Below are positions 1 to 8,096 of a DNA stretch of 64,000 nt, one piece after another (position 1 is the first letter of the stretch; every line of letters begins with the position of its first letter). The stretch comes from Thiogranum sp. (GTDB taxonomy: Bacteria > Pseudomonadota > Gammaproteobacteria > DSM-19610): contig JASBSS010000026.1 in NCBI GenBank assembly GCA_030148805.1, positions 124,001 to 188,000 of the forward strand. The letters are read 5' to 3'. The position numbers and the translations under genes are program-made. The notes under the pieces are model-generated. The model worked only from the letters and a program-made list of their open reading frames with translations. It made no database searches and had not been told where the DNA came from.

Positions 1-27
1 TTCAAACATTTCTAGCGATACAAGACT

Positions 28-1146
28 CTAGCGGAACAAGACGCGTTCCTGGTAGTCCCCGTCGTCGTCGAGCACTTCGCCGATCACCGTGGCCTGCTCG
101 CAGCCGAACTGATGCAGCCGCTGCAGGATATCGTCAGTGGCTTCGGCGGCGACAGTGATCAGCAGGCCGCCATTGGTTTGCGGATCCGTATAGATCAGCT
201 GACGATCGATGTCCCAGTCATCCCCGAAAGACAGGCGGCTGTCGTAGGCTTCCATGTTGCGATAGGCGCCGCCGGGGAAGACCCCTTCGCGCGCCAGCTC
301 CTCAGCGGCGGCGTACATCGGCACCTTGGCGGAGTTGATCAGCATGCGCAGGCGCGCACCTTCGGCCATTTCGACCAGATGGCCACCGAGACCGAAGCCG
401 GTGATATCGGTCAGCGCGTGGACTTCGGGGATATCGCCGAGCCACGCCCCGGCGGTGTTGACCTCGGTCAGCGCGTCGATGAACACCTGGTAATCGGCTG
501 CGCGCAGTTGATCGATACGATAGGCGCTGGCCAGGATGCCGATCCCCAGCGGTTTGGTGAGAATGATCCTGTCACCGGGCCGCGAGGCGGCATTGGTCTT
601 GATTTTCTTGGGGTGAACGGTACCGACCACCGCCAGGCCGAAAATCGGCTGGGGGTTCTCGATGGTGTGGCCGCCGGCCAGCGGCACCCCGGCGCGGGTG
701 CACACCTCGACACCGCCGCGCATGATTTCCTGCAGTTTTTCCGTATCGACTTCGTTGACCGGAAAACCGGCGATGGCCGTCGCCATGATCGGTGTTCCGC
801 CCATCGCGTAGACATCGCTGAGCGCATTGGCCGCCGAGGCGCAGCCGAAAATATAAGGGTCGTCCACCAGCGGTGTCTGGAAATCGTTGGTGAACACCAG
901 GGCCTGTTCGTCGTTCAGCTGGTAGACCGCGGCGTCGTCGCTGTTCTCCACGCCGACGAGCAGACTGGGGTGAGGGGAGAGGGTGGGAACCAGTTCCAGG
1001 ATGCGCTTGAGTTCCGCGGGCTCCACCTTGCAGCCGCAGCCGCCTCCGTGGGCGAAACCGGTCAATCGGCGGGCCTGACGTGGAGGCACGGAGGGCACAA
1101 GATCGCTCTGCAGCGCCGTCTGGAAGGCGCCAAGTTGTGATTCCAT
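28..1146 (-). CDS. selD: Selenide, water dikinase (selenophosphate synthetase)
   Basis: Makes selenophosphate from selenide and ATP, the selenium donor for selenocysteine and for 2-selenouridine in tRNA. The protein is about 372 aa, the usual SelD length. The N-terminal motif GGGCGCKV carries the catalytic Cys followed by Lys, so this is the Cys form rather than a selenoprotein form. Later motifs NDFQTP, GHTIENPQ and TDITGFGLGGHL fit the AIRS/PurM-like ATP-binding fold. A GTG lies two codons upstream at 1152, but the Shine-Dalgarno GGGGAGAA sits 6 nt before the ATG at 1146, so I start there. The natural partners (selA, selB, mnmH) are not in the window; a downstream partner could lie just off the left edge. 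Confidence 0.95.
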   Translation of the reverse strand: MESQLGAFQTALQSDLVPSVPPRQARRLTGFAHGGGCGCKVEPAELKRILELVPTLSPHPSLLVGVENSDDAAVYQLNDEQALVFTNDFQTPLVDDPYIFGCASAANALSDVYAMGGTPIMATAIAGFPVNEVDTEKLQEIMRGGVEVCTRAGVPLAGGHTIENPQPIFGLAVVGTVHPKKIKTNAASRPGDRIILTKPLGIGILASAYRIDQLRAADYQVFIDALTEVNTAGAWLGDIPEVHALTDITGFGLGGHLVEMAEGARLRMLINSAKVPMYAAAEELAREGVFPGGAYRNMEAYDSRLSFGDDWDIDRQLIYTDPQTNGGLLITVAAEATDDILQRLHQFGCEQATVIGEVLDDDGDYQERVLFR

Positions 1147-1229
1147 AAACACTTCTCCCCAAAATTTTAGTTATGAACCGGCCTGCCGCGGATGCCTGGC
1201 AGTAGCGGGAATGGTCCTTGGAAAGTGTT

Positions 1230-1259
1230 TCTATATCACAGAATTAGTTATTTAATCAA
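1230..1259 (-). promoter_or_regulatory. Candidate sigma70 promoter for selD
   Basis: On the minus strand TTGATT (1254-1259) and TATAGA (1230-1235) are separated by 18 bp. They lie in an AT-rich strip about 80 nt before the selD start. Only consensus likeness supports the call. Confidence 0.35.
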
Positions 1260-1302
1260 GAAAAGTGATGAAATGCGGTCATGAAACGGTAACAAAACTG
1301 TA

Positions 1303-4008
1303 TTAATGCACCGTCATATTGCCGGCGCGTTGTGGCAGGCCGGCGCTCGACAAGGAGGCCAGTTTCCACTTGGCCTGATGCACCCATTCCACGAAACGGG
1401 CCGCCGGCAGCGGCCGCGAGATGAAATAGCCCTGGGCGATGTCGCAACCCATCATGCGCAATTCGTTCAGCGAGGCTTCGCTTTCCACGCCTTCGGCGAT
1501 GGCGCCCAGACCGATGCCGTGGGCCAGATCGATGGTCGACTGCACGATGACGTGGTCGTTGGCGTCATTGTCCATTTCCATGACGAAGGACTTGTCGATC
1601 TTCAGACTGCGTACCGGGAATTTCTTCAGATAGGCCAGGGAGGAAAACCCGGTGCCGAAGTCGTCCACCGAAAGGGCGTGCCCCATGCTGGCAAGCTGCG
1701 AGAGCGTGGCGATGGTACGCTCGGGGTCCGACATCATGGCGCTTTCGGTGATCTCGAACTCCAGGTGGCGGGGGGTGCGGTACCAACGCTCCACCTCCTT
1801 GCTGACGTAGGCGGCGAAGTTCGGATCCTGGAGATCCCAGATGCTGAGATTCACCGAGATCGGCAGATCGATTTGCAGGCGCGTGGACCAGTGGTGCGAG
1901 GTCTGCAGCGCCTGGCGAATCACCCAGCGCGTCAGCGGACGGATGAGGCCGGTCTTTTCCGCCAGCTTGACCAACTCTTCGACGTTCACCTGCCCGAACT
2001 CCGGGTCCTGCCAACGCAGCAGCGCCTCGGCACCGACGATACGCTCGCGGCGCAGGTCGATTTTCGGTTGGAAGTACAACTCCAGGGCGTCGCGATCAAT
2101 CGCCAGCCGCAACCGCGTCTCCAGCTCCAGCGAGCGCATGGTGTTGGCGTCCTGCTCGGCGGAATACATGGAGATCCCGCCGGTCTCTTTCTTGGCGTCG
2201 TACATCGCCACGTCGGCGTGCTGAAGCAGCGCCTCGGCGTTGTCCCCGTGCTCCGGGTAGACGGCGATGCCGATACTGCCACTGATGATCAGATGATTCT
2301 CGTTGATGTTGAAATAGCGCTTCATCGCGATGCCGACCTTCTTCGCCACATGGCCGGCCTGGGTCGCGTCGATACAGGGCAGGAGCAGGGCGAATTCATC
2401 CCCGCCGAGACGACAGACCGTATCGGTTTCGCGCAATACGGCGACCAGACGCTTGCCGACCAGTTGAATTAGCTTGTCGCCGGTGCTGTGGCCCAGGGTG
2501 TCGTTGATCTGTTTGAAGCGATCCAGGTCGATCATCAACAAGGCGAAGGATTCGCCGCGGCGCTGACTGCTGATGATGGTCTGCGTCAGCCGGTCGAACA
2601 GCAATGAACGATTGGGCAGATCGGTGAGTGGATCGTGCAGGGCGCGGTAGCGGATTTCCTCCTGTTGCTGGTGAATATGCGACGAGTCGGTCACCGATCC
2701 GGCCATGCGCACGATGCGCCCACCGCTGTCGCGCAGCGCCTTGCCGCGCAGGCGGATCCAACGTTCGCCTTCGTGGGTATGGATACGAAATTCGGTGTCC
2801 AGATAGTTTTCCACGGAATTTTCGCGAAACAGCGCGAACAGGTGCTGAAAGGGCGCGGCGTCGGAGGGCAACATCACGCTTTCGAGCAGCACCACCAGAT
2901 CGTTGGCGTTTTCCGTGGTGCCGAGAAGGTGGCGGGTACGCTGTGCCAGATAGAGCTCACGACCGGCAATGTCCCAGTCCCAGATGCCATCGTTGGTGCC
3001 CGAGACGGCGAGCGTGAAGCGCGCCTGTTGCGCGCGCCGCTCCCGCTCCAGTCGCCGGGTCTTGATGTGCAGGATGCTCAGCAGAGCGAACAGGACCACG
3101 ATCAGTCCGAGGAACAAGCTCAGATAGAACATCCGCTGCTTCTGGCGTTCCACCTCGCGATGTGCCTCGGCGACCTGCAGCCCGGGATCGAGGTGCGCGG
3201 CGGCGGTGAAGATACGCGTTTTATAGGTGTCCAGGCCGAACTCCTCGATATAGTTCTGGGTGTCGCTGCTGATCAGGAAATCGAGAAACTGTTGCGCCAG
3301 GCGGGCATTGACACCCTTCATCCGGGCCGGATTGACAATGATGTAGTTGTAGAAGTTCTGCAGCGCCTTGTGGTCGCGATATAGCGGGCTGATGGTCTCC
3401 GAAATCTTGCTGCGCAGGGAAAAATAGGTGCCCAGGTCGGCGAAGGCATAGGCGCCGAACTGGGCGGCGGCCAGAACCGTGGTGCGCGAACTCGATTGCA
3501 TCGACTGGTAACCCAGCCAACCGGGGGCGACGTTGGCGACCTTGAGCAGTTCCGCCAGGCGCTGATAGGTTCCCGATTGCTTGCCCTGGACGAAGAAGTC
3601 GACCTGATTGTCCGAAAGCGTTTGAAAGACCTTGGCCAGCTCGTCCTCGCCGGAGATCCCCAGGGGATCGTCCTTCGGACCCAGGATGGCGAACTGGTTA
3701 TACATGATCAGTGTGCGCGACAGCCCCAGCCCGTCATCCATGAACAAGCGCTCGCTGGCGGGATGGTGGGTGAGCACCGCGTCGGCCTGGCCTTGGCGGG
3801 CGCGGGTCAGCGCCGAGACGGCGCCCACGGAGGTGACCTCGATCTGATGCTCGGGGTGGCGCTCGTGGAAACGTTTGGCGAGCGCGGTTATCAGACCCTG
3901 TTCGTTCGCCGTGGAGGCGATCGACAACCTGAGCGTATCGGCGTGCAGTTCGCCGCTCAGGAGCATCATCAGGAGTAAGTGGAAAAGTGCTGCTACCAGT
4001 TTGCGCAT
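1303..4008 (-). CDS. TupA-like periplasmic sensor / PAS / GGDEF / EAL protein
   Basis: About 901 aa. A signal peptide is followed by a periplasmic binding domain (about 25-265) resembling the tungstate-binding protein TupA: it has TupA-like segments around MYNQFAILGPKDDP and QSGTY. Then come one transmembrane helix (about 290-312), a PAS domain, GGDEF and EAL. GGDEF is intact (LGGDEF) with an RETD inhibitory site five residues before it. EAL is intact: EALLRW, EITES, DDFGTGFSS, EGVE, QGY. It is therefore probably a bifunctional c-di-GMP enzyme at the inner membrane controlled by a periplasmic anion such as tungstate or molybdate. The TupA ligand loops are altered (GAVSAL where TupA has GTGQAL), so the ligand is uncertain. 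The ATG at 4008 starts a clean signal peptide; a longer frame to 4065 begins less plausibly. Confidence 0.85.
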   Translation of the reverse strand: MRKLVAALFHLLLMMLLSGELHADTLRLSIASTANEQGLITALAKRFHERHPEHQIEVTSVGAVSALTRARQGQADAVLTHHPASERLFMDDGLGLSRTLIMYNQFAILGPKDDPLGISGEDELAKVFQTLSDNQVDFFVQGKQSGTYQRLAELLKVANVAPGWLGYQSMQSSSRTTVLAAAQFGAYAFADLGTYFSLRSKISETISPLYRDHKALQNFYNYIIVNPARMKGVNARLAQQFLDFLISSDTQNYIEEFGLDTYKTRIFTAAAHLDPGLQVAEAHREVERQKQRMFYLSLFLGLIVVLFALLSILHIKTRRLERERRAQQARFTLAVSGTNDGIWDWDIAGRELYLAQRTRHLLGTTENANDLVVLLESVMLPSDAAPFQHLFALFRENSVENYLDTEFRIHTHEGERWIRLRGKALRDSGGRIVRMAGSVTDSSHIHQQQEEIRYRALHDPLTDLPNRSLLFDRLTQTIISSQRRGESFALLMIDLDRFKQINDTLGHSTGDKLIQLVGKRLVAVLRETDTVCRLGGDEFALLLPCIDATQAGHVAKKVGIAMKRYFNINENHLIISGSIGIAVYPEHGDNAEALLQHADVAMYDAKKETGGISMYSAEQDANTMRSLELETRLRLAIDRDALELYFQPKIDLRRERIVGAEALLRWQDPEFGQVNVEELVKLAEKTGLIRPLTRWVIRQALQTSHHWSTRLQIDLPISVNLSIWDLQDPNFAAYVSKEVERWYRTPRHLEFEITESAMMSDPERTIATLSQLASMGHALSVDDFGTGFSSLAYLKKFPVRSLKIDKSFVMEMDNDANDHVIVQSTIDLAHGIGLGAIAEGVESEASLNELRMMGCDIAQGYFISRPLPAARFVEWVHQAKWKLASLSSAGLPQRAGNMTVH

Positions 4009-4329
4009 TGGCGTCCCGCACATTTTTATCGGCCTGAGGGGCGTGCAAACCAGCAGGCATCTCATTGGGTATATGCTTGATGTGGGTCATCGGCCGGCTG
4101 CGGAAAATACTTAGGCAAAAGATATTGAGTGTGTGGGATTTTTATCCTACATATATGCGTATAATGTGTATTATGTTAAATAATGAAACAGATGGAATTC
4201 TCCCGTCCCTAGCAACATTTTTCCCCAATGACAAGAAGCTGCACAACCTTTGTAGAGGAAATCCGAGCAACAGGCGTCAGCTTCAAGAATACTTAATCTG
4301 AGACGGAATACTCTGCGTCGTAGTTCGTT
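4009..4329. other. Intergenic, AT-rich, no gene recognised
   Basis: The stretch is much richer in A+T than its neighbours, especially about 4100-4200. It contains TATAAT-like sequences and a small imperfect hairpin around 4134-4151 (GTGGGAT, TTTT, ATCCTAC). A 78-codon frame on the plus strand has no recognisable features. It probably holds the promoter of the minus-strand sensor gene plus decayed sequence. Confidence 0.4.
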
Positions 4330-4413
4330 ATGAGCATCCGTATCGCTGCACAAATATTCATCTTCGCAGCCACCCCCGCGTTCGCGGCGAACAACCCGGG
4401 TCAGGCCTGGTAG
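4330..4413 (+). pseudogene. Orphan signal-peptide ORF (27 codons)
   Basis: The ATG at 4330 opens a 27-residue peptide that looks like a complete Sec signal peptide: a short basic start, the hydrophobic core AAQIFIFAATPAFA with an AxA cleavage site, then only eight residues (ANNPGQAW) before TAG. It ends inside the last codons of the minus-strand epimerase gene. It may be the 5' remnant of an exported-protein gene, a tiny exported peptide, or chance. No convincing ribosome binding site is visible. Confidence 0.3.
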
Positions 4414-5426
4414 AGACGCGGCCAGGGATAGCCTTCGCCGGCCAGATCTGCCAGGTGTTCGTCGACGGCCTGTTGCCAGGGTTTCTGGGGCACGTATCCC
4501 AGCTTTTCCGTGGCACTGGCGTTGGGACAGACCCAGTCCTCGCATAACCGCACTATCGAGCGCGTGAGAAACGGCGAGCTACCCGGCAGCAGCGGATGGA
4601 GTTTTTCCATCAGCCACCCGAAGGCATAGCCGGCGGAATACGGGACGCTGTACCACGGCTTGGGGACATCGGCCTGGGCGGCGATGTAGCTGACCACTTC
4701 CCGCAGCTGGGGAAAACTCGGGCCGCAGATATTGAAGGATTCATAGTGGCTGAGTCCGTCGGCCAAGGCGGCTCGCTTGAAGGCCGTGCCCAGATCCGTA
4801 TCGGCGATCAACGGCAGATGTCTGCGGCCGCCGCCAAGCCAGGGTACCAGGTAGGTGTTAAGGCGTGGAACGATGGCGGGTACCAGCCCCAGGCGGTTTC
4901 CCCGCCCGACAAAATGCCCCAGTCTCAGGGTGACCATCTGGGTGCCGCGGTGAGCCTGTGCCTGCATCTGGTCGTCGATGGCCATGAGGTAATCCAGGTG
5001 CGGCCAGAAGCCGGTGGGCGTTTTGCGAGAGCGGTCGTCGTGTGGCTGGCCGGTTGGGCCCGGCGTGCCGATGGCGACGGTGCTGGCCATGATGAAGCGT
5101 CGTACGCCCTGGACGATGGCCTGCTCGATAAGATCCCGGCTCGGGAGGTAGAAGCGTTGGTGTTCGAGCTCCCGATGCCCCCACATGGACGCCCAGGTGC
5201 CGGCGTGGCAGACGACGTCGACATCCCGGACCACCGCGCGGCGGTAGGCGCCATCGGTCAAGTCCCCTGCCCGGACCTCGTCGGCCAAGCCGGGCGTCAG
5301 CTTGCGCGGATCGCGGCACGCCGCAATGGTGGTCACGCCGGGTTCGCCGGCCAGCGATTCGAGGATGTTTCTCCCTAAAAAGCCGGTGGCGCCGGTGATG
5401 AGAATTCGGGTAGCGGATGGGACCAT
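4401..5426 (-). CDS. NAD-dependent epimerase/dehydratase family protein (extended SDR)
   Basis: 341 aa. The N-terminal Rossmann motif GATGFLG binds NAD(P), and the fold matches extended short-chain dehydrogenases of the epimerase/3-beta-HSD type. The usual catalytic Tyr-xxx-Lys is not seen: the expected site reads DYLMAIDD, with Tyr kept but Ile at the Lys position. It may be an atypical reductase or a non-catalytic NAD-binding protein. The start at 5426 has a strong AGGAGA Shine-Dalgarno. It is divergent from a TetR regulator, and two operator-like boxes lie between them, so it is probably the regulator's target. The substrate is unknown. Confidence 0.75.
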   Translation of the reverse strand: MVPSATRILITGATGFLGRNILESLAGEPGVTTIAACRDPRKLTPGLADEVRAGDLTDGAYRRAVVRDVDVVCHAGTWASMWGHRELEHQRFYLPSRDLIEQAIVQGVRRFIMASTVAIGTPGPTGQPHDDRSRKTPTGFWPHLDYLMAIDDQMQAQAHRGTQMVTLRLGHFVGRGNRLGLVPAIVPRLNTYLVPWLGGGRRHLPLIADTDLGTAFKRAALADGLSHYESFNICGPSFPQLREVVSYIAAQADVPKPWYSVPYSAGYAFGWLMEKLHPLLPGSSPFLTRSIVRLCEDWVCPNASATEKLGYVPQKPWQQAVDEHLADLAGEGYPWPRLYQA

Positions 5427-5484
5427 GCGAAGTATCTCCTGGACGCTGGGACGGCCTCGTGGGCGGGATCGGGTACAAATAATG

Positions 5485-5514
5485 TACCGATTGGTATTAA
5501 TTTACCGATTGGTA
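5485..5514. promoter_or_regulatory. Tandem TetR-type operator boxes
   Basis: The 12-mer TACCGATTGGTA occurs twice, at 5485-5496 and 5503-5514, 18 bp start to start. Each is an ACC-N4-GGT inverted repeat. The boxes sit in an AT-rich strip between the divergent epimerase and tetR genes and overlap likely promoter elements (TATAAT at 5514-5519). They are the natural binding sites for the adjacent TetR protein. Confidence 0.6.
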
Positions 5515-5555
5515 TAATATCTGTCAACCCATAAGCCACGTATCAGGGGAGACCC

Positions 5556-6164
5556 TTGCCAAGAGGCCGACCGCGCACTTTCGACAAAGCCACCGCGCTG
5601 GACGCGGCCTTGTCCGTCTTCTGGCGCAACGGCTATCAGGGCGCATCGTTGTCGCAACTGACCCGCGCGATGGGGCTGACCAAGCCCAGCCTTTACGCCG
5701 CTTTCGGGAATAAGGAACAGTTGTACCTGGCGGCCTTGCATCGCTATCGGGAGCAACAGCTCAGGCGACACGCCGAGGCCTTGGAGTCCGATCCGGATCT
5801 GGTCAACGCCCTACGTCTCTTCTTGCGCTCGGTAGCCACCATGTTGACGGCCAGGGAGCTGCCCGGGGGATGCATGGTGGTCAATACGGCCACGGGTTGT
5901 GATCTCGGCGCCCTGCCCGCCAGCATCGCCGTGGCCGTCCAGGAGACGGTGAACCAGTCTTCGTTGCAGCTGTTGAAAGGCCGCCTGCAGCGGGAGTGCG
6001 AACAGGGCCGTCTTCCCGCTGACAGCTCGGTCGAGCAGCTGGCCGATTATTTCATGGCGCTCATGTCCGGGATGGCGGTGATGGCGAAGGTCGGCGTGCC
6101 GAAAACCCGCCTCTTCGCCACCATCGAACAGGCCTTGAGAGTATTGCCCGGCGAAACGGCTTGA
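5556..6164 (+). CDS. TetR/AcrR family transcriptional regulator
   Basis: 202 aa. The N-terminal TetR helix-turn-helix is clear: RGRPRTFDKATAL, then LTRAMGLTKPSLYAAFGNKEQLY. The C-terminal part is a ligand-binding bundle of unknown specificity with a GGCMVVN segment that recurs in one TetR subgroup. The start is TTG, preceded by an AGGGGAGA Shine-Dalgarno 4 nt away. It most likely represses itself and the divergent epimerase-like gene through the two boxes at 5485-5514. Confidence 0.85.
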   Translation: MPRGRPRTFDKATALDAALSVFWRNGYQGASLSQLTRAMGLTKPSLYAAFGNKEQLYLAALHRYREQQLRRHAEALESDPDLVNALRLFLRSVATMLTARELPGGCMVVNTATGCDLGALPASIAVAVQETVNQSSLQLLKGRLQRECEQGRLPADSSVEQLADYFMALMSGMAVMAKVGVPKTRLFATIEQALRVLPGETA

Positions 6165-6266
6165 GGCGGCTGGCCAGCATGGCGGTGCTCTGCTTTTGCG
6201 TCTGATGCCTATGCGCCGCCCGGGCGCTGTGACGTCCGCCAACGAGGCCCCGCACCGCTGCAGCCG

Positions 6267-8096
6267 TCACGGAGTGGCGGTCGCTCCCTGCAGCGGTTGC
6301 ACAAACGCGGCCTCCGGCCATTGGGGAAAACCGCTGCTGTCGTTGATACTGCGTCGGGCCTGGTCGACCCGCTGTCCGTCGAGGTACTCGGTGAACAGGT
6401 CGACGGCGGTCAGCGGCTCGCCGGTCGCTGGATTGGTGATCAACTGGATGTTGGTGAAACCGCCATAGCTGCACAGCAGCCCGCGAAGTTGATCGCCCGG
6501 GCGGATACAGCCCGCCGCGGTTAGGGTGTCGCCGTCGGCGATCTCCAGCCCGCTGTCGGCGCTGCGTAGCGATTGCACGCGCGCCCCGTCGGGGGCGGTC
6601 AGGTCCAGGGTGGTTTCCAGTCCGCTGAAGCCCGGCATCCAGCCGCCCGCCTGGCGAAACACGTCGCTGGAGAACACGCTGGTCAGGGTGCCTTCCAGGA
6701 TCTGTCTCAGCGCGGCGCCGCTGAGTTCGCCGGTCGCGACCTTGAATTCCACGGGAAAGAAGCGGTAGACGTCTTCCAGCGTAATCGCGCCGTCGGCAAC
6801 GGTATTGTCCTCGACCGTGGCCCCGGCGGCGGGTATCACGCCGTCGAAACGAAAGCCGGGAGCGATGGCGATGTCGGTGCCGAGGCGGGCGCGCAGAATA
6901 TCGGTATAGGCGTCGTTGAACGTGCTTTCCAGCGCGTTGCGCCGATCCAGCGGCACGTCGCTGTAACCGACCACGGTATCGATGGGCAGTCGCAGGTGTT
7001 GTACCGAAGTCGGCAGCGGTATGCTCAGGTCCGGCGCGGGGACCAGAAACGGCGCCCGGGCCGCCTCGACCAGGGCGAGCATCTGCGGGTCCTCGGCGAT
7101 GCTTTTGTCCACGCTCAGCAGCTGCCAATCGCGCGCGCTCACCTTCCCCCCCTCCAGGGTGATGTCCATGCGGCCGAGATAGCCGTCGTTGCCGGCCTCC
7201 ACCACCAGCGCGCCGCTGGCGGAGGTCAGGGGCTCGAAGGTCGTTTCGTGGGTATGGGCGGAAAAGATCACGTCGACGGCGCCGGTATCGATGACCTGCG
7301 CGAGACGGTAGTCTTTCTGGATGCCCAGCTCGCTCATGACCACCACGATACGGGCGCCCTGCGCGCGCAGCGCCGCGGCCTGTTGATTGATCAGATCGCG
7401 ATAGGCACTTTCGCCGGAGACGAAGCTCAGCCCGAGGGCCAGGCCTTCGTACATCAACGGCACGATATCGGAGGAGATGCCGATCATTCCCACCCGCACC
7501 CCACCCCGCTCCAGCATGAGGGTGGCGGGAAGAAACGGTTGTCCGGCGTTGGGGTCCGGTGGCGCCAGGGTGATGTTGGCGGCCAGATTCGGATAGTCGG
7601 GACGGAGGATTTCGATACCCGGGTCGGCGAAACGGAACGCCGGCAGATTGGGAACCGTACCGGTGAAGCGCAAGCGCGTGACCGAGGGGCCGAAGGCGAA
7701 GTCCCAGTTGCCGGGTACCCCGACATCCACGCCCAGGGCATTGATCGGATCGACCACCGCGTTGCCCAGGGTGAAGGTCGCCTCGACACCGCCGTGGAAG
7801 GTATCGCCGATGTTCATCAGGATGCTGTCGGGATTGTCGGCACGGATCTGTTTGACCAGCGTGGCGATGCGCGCCAGGCCGCCGCGTTCCACGATTTCGC
7901 TGCCCGTGGCGGTAGCGACCCGGTCCAGGTGCGCAGTCAGATGGGCGTGCAGATCGTTGTAATGAATGAAGGTGACCGTCGCCGCGGCGGACGGATTCGG
8001 AGGCTCCTCGGTGCCGCCCGTGGTGCCGCCGCCGCAACCGAGAAGCAACAACGCCGAACTGAATAGGGCGATCTGTATCGCATGACGTATCCGCAT
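6267..8096 (-). CDS. 5'-nucleotidase/SoxB-family metallophosphatase-fold lipoprotein, atypical active site
   Basis: 609 aa. A lipoprotein signal ends in LLLLGC (Cys21), so the protein is probably membrane-anchored outside the cytoplasm. The calcineurin-like domain shows HYNDLHAH (Asp48, His50), GDTFHGG (Asp98), GNWDFAFG (130-136) and SAHTHE. The C-terminal half matches a 5'-nucleotidase C-terminal domain. UshA-type enzymes have GNHEFD, whose His and Asp form the catalytic dyad; here these are Trp131 and Ala134. The SHLG motif, which supplies a metal-binding His, reads SELG. SoxB proteins also have Trp at the GNHE His position, so the protein sits between nucleotidases and SoxB. Function is uncertain. 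An AAAAAC/GTTTTT repeat lies just upstream of the start. Confidence 0.8.
   Translation of the reverse strand: MRIRHAIQIALFSSALLLLGCGGGTTGGTEEPPNPSAAATVTFIHYNDLHAHLTAHLDRVATATGSEIVERGGLARIATLVKQIRADNPDSILMNIGDTFHGGVEATFTLGNAVVDPINALGVDVGVPGNWDFAFGPSVTRLRFTGTVPNLPAFRFADPGIEILRPDYPNLAANITLAPPDPNAGQPFLPATLMLERGGVRVGMIGISSDIVPLMYEGLALGLSFVSGESAYRDLINQQAAALRAQGARIVVVMSELGIQKDYRLAQVIDTGAVDVIFSAHTHETTFEPLTSASGALVVEAGNDGYLGRMDITLEGGKVSARDWQLLSVDKSIAEDPQMLALVEAARAPFLVPAPDLSIPLPTSVQHLRLPIDTVVGYSDVPLDRRNALESTFNDAYTDILRARLGTDIAIAPGFRFDGVIPAAGATVEDNTVADGAITLEDVYRFFPVEFKVATGELSGAALRQILEGTLTSVFSSDVFRQAGGWMPGFSGLETTLDLTAPDGARVQSLRSADSGLEIADGDTLTAAGCIRPGDQLRGLLCSYGGFTNIQLITNPATGEPLTAVDLFTEYLDGQRVDQARRSINDSSGFPQWPEAAFVQPLQGATATP

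Noticed and set aside
1-9. Possible start of another minus-strand gene (ATG TTT GAA) at the left edge
   Set aside because: Three codons cannot be supported as a gene.
28-1152. Possible selenocysteine in SelD
   Set aside because: The catalytic site reads GGGCGCKV with a Cys codon; no in-frame TGA is present.
4065-4301. 78-codon plus-strand ORF in the AT-rich spacer
   Set aside because: No ribosome site, no similarity and skewed composition; treated as noncoding.
6061-8037. 658-codon minus-strand frame overlapping the nucleotidase-like gene
   Set aside because: It is the +1 frame of the real lipoprotein gene, very Arg-rich and without motifs.
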